Shown here in pieces: positions 46,590 through 56,869 of a stretch of DNA of 64,000 bases (the stretch's first letter is position 1; each line of letters starts with the position of its first letter). The notes below the pieces were generated by a model, which saw only the letters and a list, made by a program, of their open reading frames with translations, was not told the origin of the DNA and searched no databases. This DNA is from Alectoria sarmentosa (lineage: Eukaryota > Ascomycota > Lecanoromycetes > Lecanorales > Parmeliaceae), in NCBI GenBank assembly GCA_009733775.1, contig WOGZ01000186.1, positions 1 to 64,000 on the forward strand. The letters run 5' to 3'. Made by a program: the position numbers and the translations under genes.

Positions 46590-47054
46590 ATGTACAGCCT
46601 CCCCAAACCAGCCCCCCACCTCACCGAAGCCCCCATCCCCTACACATCCATCCTCCGCGCCGCCAACCTGCAAATGTCTCTCCACCGCACCAACACCGGC
46701 CCGAAAAGCAACACCGACAGCATCATGCGCTGCGAGATGGATTTCGAAGCGGATGACCTCGACGACGACGGCGGCACCGCGACCGTCAACCGATACCTCC
46801 AGCAGTCCGCGCCGCTACCACCACCACCACCACCCACCACCTATCTCTCGCTACGGATGAAACCAGCCCCCAATGCGACGCCGACGACGACGACGACGAC
46901 GACAGCAAGCCGAAGTGCAGTCGAGAGCTTCAAGCATCACAGCGACCGGAGAGCCAACGCCACCGCGCTCGCCGACCACCCACCCATCTGCATCTGCCAA
47001 ACGTGCGAGCGAGCGGCCACGGAGGCGAAAGCGGCCGCGTTGCCGCACCGGTAG
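46590..47054 (+). CDS. Low-complexity hypothetical protein, 154 aa
   Basis: An ATG-started frame has strong C/G third-position bias in its first ~80 codons (MYSLPKPAPHLTEAPIPYTS...). It contains an acidic stretch (EADDLDDDGG), a Pro run, a Thr run and a CICQTC-like Cys pair near the end. The bias argues for translation, but the tracts reflect underlying repeats. No family was recognised. Confidence 0.45.
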   Translation: MYSLPKPAPHLTEAPIPYTSILRAANLQMSLHRTNTGPKSNTDSIMRCEMDFEADDLDDDGGTATVNRYLQQSAPLPPPPPPTTYLSLRMKPAPNATPTTTTTTTASRSAVESFKHHSDRRANATALADHPPICICQTCERAATEAKAAALPHR

Positions 47055-48054
47055 CGGGGGAACGGCGCAGCGGCATTTCAAAGGGCGACAGTCGACCCTT
47101 GTTAAATAGATCGAGGTAGGAAATGCCCTTTTTTGTTCCTCGTTTGCCGCAAAATATCGCTCCTGCCAACATTGGTTGATTGACTGACGCTGACTGTATA
47201 TGCATAATTCTTCATAGAGATGCGAATGACGAAGCTAGATCGAGCAAGGTACAAAAGAGGGGCTCGAGAAGCAATGGTCGCTCGCGTCTCTGCCAAGGCT
47301 AGACCACGGAGGAGGCCGTGGGGTAACGGGTAGCGACATCAGTGGGTAAGTTCCTGCCAAACTTCCGACTGACTGACTCTGAGCTTCCAGTCGTGCTTTT
47401 TTTTTGAAAAACCCAACTGACTGACCGCCACGTAGAAGTCAGGGCACGGCTGATATACATATGGACCAATGCATCCAAGCAAGTCGAATCGTAAGGCGAG
47501 CCGGAACCGAGGAGAACGGGGCTCTATACATCTTGGTACATCAGTGCTTTCTGACCCTGTAGATTGTATGATGGGCAGGTACTGTACATCTTGACACGGT
47601 ACAGTAATGCTCATTGCTGATTCCGTTGACTGTATGATGTGGGAAGCGGAGCCGGCCTTTTGAGATTAATTTGATTTTGATTGTGAGGGCGGCATGACAT
47701 GTACACAGATACCACTTTTTTATTTCGCATATGCCATCATACCACCTTTCTTCTTTGACTCCATCAAACCCGTCCTCATGCAGATACCAACTCAACCCCC
47801 TCCCTTTTCATCCAACCCCCTCCCTTTCCATCTCTCCTCCCCCCACCACCACCCCCAATAATGATTCACCAACACCAACCCCACCCCTTCCATCCTGACA
47901 TCCAGTCTAAACGCAACCCACAACAAACAGCCACCGACCACAACGTTCTCAGCTCGGAACACCCCGCTCGAATGGCAGTCGCCGCATATACACAAACTCT
48001 CTCTCTCTCTTCGAATATCCCAACCCTGAAACGCGCGATCTCACCTCCCATCAT

Positions 48055-48108
48055 CACCCATCACCATCATCACCATCATCATCATCATCATCATCATCAC
48101 CATCATCA
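48055..48108. repeat. (CAT/CAC)n microsatellite
   Basis: Trinucleotide run which, read on +, would encode poly-His; no supporting gene context. Confidence 0.85.
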
Positions 48109-48640
48109 CCTACAACACCTATAACCGTCTTAACCTTGGTTTAAGCCGCGCCTCGCGACACGCTCAAAAGTGCCCAGCTCTACTCGTGTCGCGGCATTGG
48201 AGCGAGTGAGGACGTTGGGATCGGAAGTCGGCGCGCTGGAATGGCGGTCTTGGTCTCGATGAGGTTCAAGGATGGAGGGTGGAGAGGAACAAACAACCCC
48301 TTCAGCACGGGAATACCCAGCTGGCGGCTCGATGGTCCGATTAGCCGGTGGCCCTTCCCTCTCTCGCTGAAGTGCAAAGCGTCTTATCCAGAACCAAAAC
48401 TAGCCAAGGCGGCCGTTGCAGCTGCGCGAGATGATATTGGCCAAGAGCGGAATAAGAAAAGAGGGCAAAGAGCGGCGAGCGAGGTGTAGAAATATTTGCA
48501 TCCATCACAGCCCGTTTGATTTCTTCGAGGGCGGTTTGTGAAGATAGTGAGGCTCAGATAGTGAGGCGTAAGTAAGTGAGTGGGCTTGTGGAGAGATTGG
48601 TGAAGATGCGGACGACGACGACGAGGCTGGAACATTCAGA

Positions 48641-48663
48641 TAGGGTAGGGTAGGGTAGGGTAG
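48641..48663. repeat. (TAGGG)n run
   Basis: Four tandem TAGGG pentamers. It resembles the fungal telomere unit TTAGGG but lacks one T per unit and is isolated. Confidence 0.8.
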
Positions 48664-49034
48664 TGCCGGGGCGAACCTCTTGTGCAACATTCATGATTGA
48701 TGAAAAGAAAGAAAGAAAGGCCAAAGTAAGGAAAAAATCGCGCTGTCCAACTTTTCTTCTGGTGAAAAGATAAGAGAATGCTGTTTTCGAAAAGATTAAG
48801 TAGTGCGCCCAACAACGAGCGAGGCGCTTTGCTTCCAACAGACACGATGATTTGCGGAAGAAAAAACAGAGCTTCGCGACGGCAGGAAGGAAAGGACATG
48901 GAGATCGAACCCGCCACGAAGCAGCAACAAAGTTGGTAATATGAACTCGAGCGATACGGAACTAAGTAGGAAAGCCTAGATATGCTTGGCGAGGAACTTC
49001 CCGAGAATGCACCCAGTATCACAGACGGCTTCTC

Positions 49035-50025
49035 TTACTCTGCCTCGGTACGAGCGCCTCCTCCCTCCTTTTTCTTCTCCGTCTGTGAGCTCATATCCCC
49101 TAAACTCCCCCCAAGGTCCTCCTCCTCCTCTTGCTCCCCCTCACGCTGACGCCCTTCCTTCCCATCATTGCCCATGGCGTCCCAATTCTTCAGAACCATT
49201 GAAGATTTCCTCAGCGTTTCCATCCTCGTATCCGCCTTCGCCTTCGCCCCGAGAACCCCCTCCCTCCGTTTCCAGCAGCGCCAACAAGATCGAAGCGAAG
49301 CGCGCATACAGGCGTACAGATTCGAACCACCTTCGTGACCCGTCGTCCCTATCGAGCTTGTCGAACATCAATCTGTATAGGTTCTAGGGCGCGCGTCGGG
49401 ATGATTCCGGAGCCAGCTGAAGATGAATTCGACATCCCTACCGGTCATGGTGCCGTACAATACGCCGAGGGATTGCGAGCGCGAAGAATGAATGGCGGCG
49501 AGTCCGTTGGGGTCGAGTTGGCTGTCGGCGTGGAGGATGCCGACGATGATGGCTCTGACGCTGTCGAGATCGGTCCAGAGATTCCATTTGAGCAGAGGGT
49601 TCGGTGGATGGAGGAGGAGGAGGAGGAGGAGGGAGGAGGAAGATGTGGGACAAGTCTCTCGGTTGGCATCGGTGGAGGTCCTTTGATCAGCTCAATAGCG
49701 GAGCGGTCGAGGGTAAATGGCATAGCTGACATGGATGGAAGAGCTGGAATTTGCAAATAGAAGGAAGAAACCGCACTTGACTAATTAGATGGTCTCTGTT
49801 GGCTGGAGTACCAACGGATGACTCAATGACAGTGTAGAGAAGTCTGAAGACACTTTGGGCCGACGTCAAAGCAGAAGTTGAAAGCGAGAGTAGGAAGAGA
49901 CCCAAGCCTCGACGATTGGGAGAAGCGAATGTATTGAACAGGGGCCGATCGGCCAGCGTCCCTATTAAGACGATCCATGAGCGATGATATCCGGGATCCA
50001 AAGAAACTTTTGGAAGACGAGACAC
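49035..50025 (-). pseudogene. Membrane-protein gene broken by several frame changes
   Basis: Protein-like sequence runs leftward through four segments. Exon 1 (to 49782) has SWIVLIGTLADRPLFN and a hydrophobic GLGLFLLSLSTSALTSAQSV stretch. A phase-compatible intron follows (49726-49781). Next come MPFTLDRSAIELIKGPPPMP, then in another frame LLKWNLWTDLDSVRAIIVGI and MTGRDVEFIFSWLRNHPDARP, then in a third frame MFDKLDRDDGSRRWFESVRLY, and finally KADTRMETLRKSSMVLKNWD. Breaks fall at the (TCC)n run ~49610-49635, near 49375, and at the C-run 49256-49260. No ATG opens exon 1. I recognise no named family. Either a decayed gene or indel errors at repeats. Confidence 0.6.
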
Positions 50026-52530
50026 AGCACTACGATACCGAACTACCTGTTTTACTCGGCCGAGACTCTACCGTTGCATATTGAAACTTGCAACGTGGCC
50101 ACGGCACCGAGGATAGCCGAAAATTTGAAGAAGCCCTGTAAGCCCCCCTATGCAGGTTGTTCGGATGGTTATACCCCGTCCGAGCTTCGGGCTTACCGTG
50201 CTCACAAGGCTCTTTATTTGTCACCCTAGAGAGAGCCGAACCTCATCTTGGCCTTCTAGGACTAGCATTAAGCAAGTAAGGGCCCAATTAGTTCTTCAAT
50301 TGTCCAATGGTGCAGTCGGTCGTATAATTTTTCGCCATATTGAAGGCATCGTTGCCCACCTTGTGGCTGAATCGCAGATGTTGACGTCAAATTTATATCT
50401 ACCACTCACAGGTCCCAAACAGGCGCGCTCTCCGCCTGTCTGCAAACTTTGTTCTTGTGGAGCCTATGCTGGGATGGCAATAGAAGCATCTTCCAGAAGC
50501 TCAACCGTGGCAGCATCTTGCGAGCTAGGAGAGTCTAGATGTCTTGGATGTTGGAACATTGGGGCTATTGGCACCAGTCGACAGGTCAATCCACTTGGCT
50601 GATCGCTATTTGGATTTGATCGGGGCGAAGGTTGAGTCAAGTCCATGCTCGGAGATGCTCGGTGTCAGATCGCGTATATAGAAGTAGACATAGGCTTCTT
50701 CACGCCTCAAAAGGGAAGGCGCTTATGGGTCTAAGACTACCTTACGCTATGGCATAGCTGAATGATCCTTCAAAACACACAAGTATCGGTGATGAGGGTA
50801 GAAGTGCATAGTGTAATGTACCAGGCATGAAATAGATGCAACTTGAAGTTCTCGACTCTGGCACTGATAGGGGTAGGACGCGAAGTAGAATTGTTTGCCC
50901 CCTTGAACAGTTTCGCAAAGATCTAAGTGGCTCAGTAGATAGCAATCAGCCATTGCGCTGATCAAAGGACTTATCCATCCAACAGAAAAATATGACTAAG
51001 AAACAACATTCAAGATCAGCGCCGATATCATGAGATGAGTTGTGAACAGGAGATAGTACGGGTCAGCTGAGTTCGGATTCTCCAAATTGTTAACCGGTGC
51101 TATCTAGGAATCCAGCCGTGTGTTCGAAATCCGAATAATAATCCCCGATTCCTTACATCCGTATGTTGACTGGGTCATTCGGATGGCCTAGCTCGTACGA
51201 GATATTATTTTCCGGCACAAGCTTGCCGTCAATCCACTCGGCGAGCAATTTCTTTGACCGGTTTTCCCTATTCCCAGAATCCGCCGCCGTGCTCCCCTCA
51301 GAAGTATGATGCTACGATGCTGACAATGTGGTCTGGTCCGAGACTTCTCGACCCCATTTCGAGGAACTCCTCGGTCTTGCTTGGTAGTCTGCGGAACAAG
51401 GACTAAGCTCTGTGTCCGGACTGGAATCCATAGCATTGTCATCTTTAGATTTTCTGACCTCCTCGGCTTGAGTAACCCCGTGCTCGGGCACCCACTGCGG
51501 CCTTTCGACCTCCAAACTTTGATTCCATAGACTCGGCAGCTGTATGCGTGGACTTGGTATGAGTCCATTCCTGCGAGAGCGGCGAACGTGTGCAATATCA
51601 TCAAAGCACGAAAGGATGTATCAATCCCTTGATTGATAGCCAGTACTTGTGCCCTTCTACTCTCGTTAACGAAGAACATAGTAGCATTGCATCTTTCAGA
51701 GAAGGAGTCTTGACCAGTGGCAAGGAATCAGCCCCATCTTCCCACGCAAGTGCTCCATCGCCGTTGATTCAACAAAAGCTACACAGACCCGTCATATAAA
51801 CCAGTACTTTCGTCGATTGCATTGAGGCTTCCAGTCCCAGAGACTTGCGAGATTATGCAAGTGCGCCTGATTTGTGGGACCAGGCCCTATTACTCAGGAA
51901 AATTGCGAAGAAAGCTCTCGAGTCCATTTCAATCAATCTCTGGTGGAATATATCACAGTCGACCATAATGATCCCACTGGTTCCCGAATCCGCCAAGCTT
52001 AGCTTTAAAAAGTCAGATCACAAGATCTCACGACCGCCACATACTTCGGACGGGGCTTATCTGGATGACGCGGTTCTCCCTAGGGGTAAAGTGAGCGGAA
52101 ATAATGATACTAGCGCAAAAGAGCTCTCCGGGGAGAGCAAAAAGAGAATATGGAGGATCCGGTGAGAATGGAAGTAAAAGGCGAGGAGGGAGTTGGTAAA
52201 GTGTCACAGAGCCTTGAATCCGCTTGGTAGCTCGCGTCTCGTTCAACTTGAGGTACTAGAATCAGTATTTCATCTATGGGAGCCTAAACTATCTTAGTCC
52301 TTATTTGCTGATCGATTTGAAGAGAATTAGACGTGCGTTCAGGTCATGAGATCACACTGGAGGCTCAGTACCTCCTGATGACTGGAGAGTGGGCTTTGTA
52401 AGATTCTCCGCTTACTGTAAGCCCGCAGCGATAATCGCCCCTCCCATTTTCGATGATGCGTCTTCAATCTGTAAATCCTGCCTTACTCCTCCGCATCACG
52501 CTTCAAGTCCACCAAGTCCGAATCTCGATT
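50026..52530. other. 2.5 kb gap; no supported gene
   Basis: A 163-codon minus frame (51188-51679) and a partly overlapping disordered-tail-like frame (51312-51515) may be gene remains but lack a domain, start or intron. Nothing else was recognised. Confidence 0.45.
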
Positions 52531-53370
52531 TCAATCGTGCAGCAACGCTTTTCTGAGATACCGCGACCATTCCTGCATTTGCGCCAAAGGCCAACGCTCC
52601 TGCAATTCTCCCATATCGATCTCATCGCCCAACCATCTAAATCTAGAATGACTGTCCCAGAGAACGACGGTGGTAACTTTCAGATCCAGCTTCCCCGCCT
52701 GCGAGATATGGCTCAATAATGACTTCTCGACCGATCGGTGGTCCTCGGGACGTGGTCTTGCTTCCAAAGTATAAAGCTCAATGGTGATATAGAGTCGTTG
52801 CAGACCTTTCAAGGAGGTTCCAACCTTCTCAAAAGCCATGTTCCAGTCTTGTATGTAGTGTTTCTCACGCATGAATACTACAAGGTCTACACGAAGACTC
52901 CGGATTACTGTCCTATATCGTTCTGGTATGTGACAATAGAATTGACTTAACAGAATGGCTGAGTCGAAGGAAAATTTGTTGGCGTGATATGGGACGAACA
53001 TCGACTCCAGATAAATTTGCCGGCAGCAATGTAGGACGTTCAAATCCAACTTCGCATTCGGAGGTCTCCAGCTTTTAGGGTGGTGTGTACAAATACGGCA
53101 ACCGTGCGCGGATTCAGTGTGAGCGTAGCAATGCCAGTGGCAGTAGGCCGTCTCAGGAGCATACCAGACCGCTTCTGAGGTGTCGAATTCTTCCTGAATC
53201 TCCTCTTCTGATAACTTTGCGCGGCAGAGGTGATGTGACAAACGGCCTTCACCACGGCTAATGTGAAGAGTCTGCCCTCCGCAGACAAGCTCGTAAATGC
53301 GAGTCTTTAGCTCTAGAGGTAGTCGAAGGAGAGGCGATTCCGCGTTTTGAAGAGTTCTAGTGTCGTTCAT
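52531..53370 (-). CDS. F-box-like / DUF7730-type protein, 279 aa
   Basis: This is an intact single-exon frame from ATG 53370. An N-terminal LLRLPLELKTRIYELVCGG segment matches the degenerate F-box-like start of a very large fungal family. It is followed by HISRGEG, a Cys/His cluster (YCHWHCYAHTESAHGCRICTHH), and LNVLHCCRQIYLES, the usual second motif of these proteins. The function of the family is unknown; an SCF-adaptor role is often proposed but no Skp1 binding is shown here. The clustered Cys and His residues (~95-118) could bind metal. Confidence 0.78.
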   Translation of the reverse strand: MNDTRTLQNAESPLLRLPLELKTRIYELVCGGQTLHISRGEGRLSHHLCRAKLSEEEIQEEFDTSEAVWYAPETAYCHWHCYAHTESAHGCRICTHHPKSWRPPNAKLDLNVLHCCRQIYLESMFVPYHANKFSFDSAILLSQFYCHIPERYRTVIRSLRVDLVVFMREKHYIQDWNMAFEKVGTSLKGLQRLYITIELYTLEARPRPEDHRSVEKSLLSHISQAGKLDLKVTTVVLWDSHSRFRWLGDEIDMGELQERWPLAQMQEWSRYLRKALLHD

Positions 53371-54030
53371 AGCCCTGGATGTAGCGTTACTGAGACGAGA
53401 CTTTTTGTAAAAATCTAATTCTCTTTGCGAACGGCTTGTGGTTCTTTAAGCAATATTTGAAAGAGAAGTTTTGAGTGTGTTGGTGAATCAGAAAACTTAT
53501 TAGATCGAGCCCCGTAAGGCGCGTTAAATCCGCTATATCACCGTGGTCTTCCTAAGCTACGCCTCCTTTGACTAGTCGAACGGAGTAGCCTTATCAGGCT
53601 TAGAGTGTCCAAACAAAGGACAATATCATTTTCCTCAACAACCAACAGGCAGCTGATTATTTCTTTTTGTGGTTCTGACTGGGAATGAAAATGTTACGGT
53701 ACTCAAACACTGTGGCCATGACGAAGAAAGTTGGAGATTCTAATTATAGTTTGGCTAGCTTCCACTCAGCCTCAAGGAAGGAGCTGCTAGGATAAAATGA
53801 AGCGAGCTGCGCTGCATGTCTATTCATTTATCTGAGCAAACCTTCACCCTAACTAAATTCATTAATTTCAAAACCAGGTAAACGTCATATATCTCGGAAC
53901 TTTCAACTTGACACATACTTTGCAGAGATATCAACAAGGCTACAGCGTCAAACACCATAAGAAATCTATCAAGCAGAACCCTCCCATCCGTTTTTCAGTG
54001 GAGTTGTAACAGCCACCAACCTACACCATC
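53371..54030. other. Intergenic between divergent genes
   Basis: This is AT-leaning sequence with no ORF and serves as 5' flank to the genes on both sides. Confidence 0.6.
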
Positions 54031-56147
54031 ATGGGAAACGCGATATCCTCTGCAATTACCGACTCATGGCTGGCTAGCCACAAAAGACGCGTCAAAAAGT
54101 GGCTAGACAATGCAACCGAAGGTCAGCATTCATGATTGACACGGACGTATTTTTGGCTAACACAATCATGTGGTACCAGACTCAGTACTCGATGCCCTCA
54201 CCTCCAGCTTTTTCCCGCGTGGTAAAGGATGCAGCAGACTCCCAGCCGCTCGGGATGCGGGACCTTATATCAAAGCAGCATTTGGCTCTTACGGATACAT
54301 CGACGAGATTGACCAAAAACGATGTAACACAGATTTACCGCTCCGCTGAAAGACTTAATTGACATCCAACAGACTGGCGCGAGACAGACCTTGGACTCTT
54401 CTTGTCCAACCGATTTCCCTGGCCTGAGCTGGATGCAAGCATTCCGATACTATGGAGGTGCTTTCATTTCCATGCCTACTTCCCATTTCCGCAGGAATCA
54501 GAACGGCTCGATTATAGCGCCTTCCAGCGTGCCATAGGATTACTGGCAGCCGAAGGGAATCTACGCCTTGGTGACAACGCGGATGGTATTACCATGGATG
54601 CCGATAAATACGCTGACACCAACGCTCGTGCCTTGAAACGGCTTTCGATTTTGTTCAAAAGCTTGTCAATGGAATCTTCTCGTCTGAATCAACCTAAATC
54701 GATAGAGTTCAGCGTAGCAGACTGGTCAAGCACAGAAGAGCATCTCATGGACGTTTTGTGTCTTATCCAGCCCGATGACCCTTGTATAATGCCTGCACCG
54801 ATTGAAGAGCTGCGGCCTCATGCAGAGAGGATCTTGAACTCGTCGACGCCATACACTTGTTCTTCGATTCCTCGTAGAGACTTTCTCCGCCTGTTAAAGT
54901 TACTTTTGAGTGTCCAATTGATAGAGCCTGAATGGGGGAGCCACGAGCCCTATTTTCACACTGGCCATGTCCTGATACACCCCGGATCGGACACTCTCCA
55001 AGGAGCTGCCGATGCATTATTGAGACGTTTCACTTCGAGTGAGAAGAGCGATATCAATTGGCACTCCTTCAAGAACGTCTTGAGTGTTTACGTGGTAAGA
55101 TCTCCTTGTAATGACTAAGATATGTGGCGTCGCTGATGCCTACAATCGAAGCCCGATTTCACTTCACAGTTTCGTCTCATCTTCACATCCTTCCTTTCTC
55201 CAGTAACCGCAACAAGCCAAGCTCTCAACAAGTCCGCACCAAATAACTTGATCCCTGTTCCATACGCCCAATATCTCAACCTCTTCTTACACCCTCCACT
55301 AGCCCACCCGAGACGCCACGTCTTTGAAGAATTTGCCCGACAAGAAGCTCATTACGCTCTTCAAACCACTCATAGCACATATTCCGCTTCACCTGCCACG
55401 CTCAACACCCCCGATCTCGTCGCCGCTCTAAATCCCATAAAGACCGGCACGCTCCTCCTCATCACTGGCGAGGCCATTGCTCCTAAAATCAATCCCCCAA
55501 CACGAATCACCATTGGAGCCTGTATGCCTACGCCTTGGGATATCCAGCGCCAGCGTTCATTTCGCGCCAACCCGCCTCAAAAGCTGCACCGCTACACCCC
55601 CGACCATAAGCTCTTCCAGCTTGAGCCATGTCAGGAAATTCTGCAGCCAGAAGCCGACGCGTGGATTATGGATCTCATCCATATCACTGAGAGCGACTCG
55701 GGAAGCGGGACGAAAGGTGGGCTGAGATTCGGAGCGGAGAACGGTAGTGGCCTGTTCGTGGACTTTGACAGCGGCCTTGCGGTGCTCAGAAATGTCACCA
55801 CAGATAAAGGTGAAGCCAACGAAGACAAGCAGAACGAGAAACCCTCAACTCCCAACAGCGCCTATCACTCCGTCAGTCCCTCCAATAACGAAGAGAAGCC
55901 TGCCAATACTTGGGAAACCCGCATGCGAGTCCAGAAATTCGAAATATACGACCTAGGCGGCCACGCAACAGCGCCATTCGAAGAACAGCTAGCCGAGAAG
56001 CCGCGACTGCGTACCGCATCCCCGAAGCCATACCGAATGCAGGTTATCAAAGGAGGCGCGGCTCCGGTGCAGAAAGTATCGGAGCCTCGGGTGGGCGAGG
56101 AGGAATTGAGGAAGCGGATCAAGGGGTTTGGATCCTCTGGTCGTTGA
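54031..56147 (+). CDS. TLDc-like domain protein, 644 aa
   Basis: Four exons (54031-54121, 54180-54323, 54373-55094, 55170-56147) sum to 645 codons. Introns of 58, 49 and 75 nt have GT-AG ends. The start MGNAISSAITDSW carries an N-terminal Gly-Asn, a possible N-myristoylation site. RYWRETDLGLFL resembles the helical region preceding TLDc in fungal MEAK7/Restriction-of-telomere-capping-like proteins. The C-terminal half has TLDc-style pieces (TLLLITGEAI, FQLEPCQEIL, LRFGAENGSGLFVDFDSG, VQKFEIYDLGG) and a basic tail. TLDc proteins are linked to oxidative stress and V-ATPase regulation. Assignment is by motif style only; the domain looks divergent. Confidence 0.7.
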
Positions 56148-56869
56148 GGGAATACAATTTCATGTCTGGCGTTGCCACGTCGGGGTAGAGTTATCCTGGG
56201 TAGAATGTCAGAATGGGTACTACTTTTCATCGCAATATAGTACCTTTCGTGAAGATCGAGACTGTGTACGAATCTCAACATTCACAGGGTCCCAAGAGAA
56301 CGAAATATCAAAAAAGTCAGCGGTGGCTTTACGAGCTTCACCGCTCCCCAATACGAGAGGTAGGCCATCTGTCTGCTCACCTTCACCTGCCAAAGTTCAT
56401 CTATCTCCAATTATGGGGTCCACTGGGAGAATATTTAGCAGGCGCTCAAAATATTTTGCACCTGCGCATTGCCGAAGCACATGCATGGGTTGCTGGATTA
56501 GTAAAGAGTGCGAAAGAGAGGCCTTCACTTCTTTAAGGCGACGGTGTCACGTTGGAGGGGGTATGGAAGATAGGCAAGGAAATGTGTATTCAGGGGCTGC
56601 GTTGCCGGATCTGTTCTAGCTCAAGAGTAATGGACATTTGGTTGATGCCAGGTCCAAATCTCAAAAGTGCGAAAGGGAGGCGACGTGGTTTGACAAGGCT
56701 TCGATTACATGGTAGCGGGATTTTCTGAGAGTAACTGAAAGAGTTTCGTGGAAGTCATAGAACCCTTTGAGAGATCCCAACGTAGTGATGATGAGATAAT
56801 CTCCTTTGTACAACATACACTATATACAACACATGAAAAAGAGACTTGCGGAAATGCCCAACGATCTTA
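56148..56869. other. Convergent 3' region
   Basis: This lies between the TLDc-like gene and the chitinase, which run tail to tail. A 107-codon frame (56213-56536) has no motif and I treat it as noncoding. Confidence 0.55.

Larger units (their letters stand above)
47055..49034. other. Intergenic, repeat-rich
   Basis: Frames here are short or repeat-driven (e.g. a poly-His frame from the CAT/CAC run). No gene is supported. Confidence 0.55.

Noticed and set aside
47861..48124. His-rich ORF (plus)
   Set aside because: Poly-His comes from a CAT/CAC microsatellite; no start context, introns or homology-like sequence.
48641..48663. Interstitial telomere (TAGGG)n
   Set aside because: The unit lacks one T relative to TTAGGG and has only four copies; best read as a microsatellite.
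51188..51679. 163-codon minus frame
   Set aside because: No recognised motif, no convincing upstream exon, and a competing frame overlaps it.
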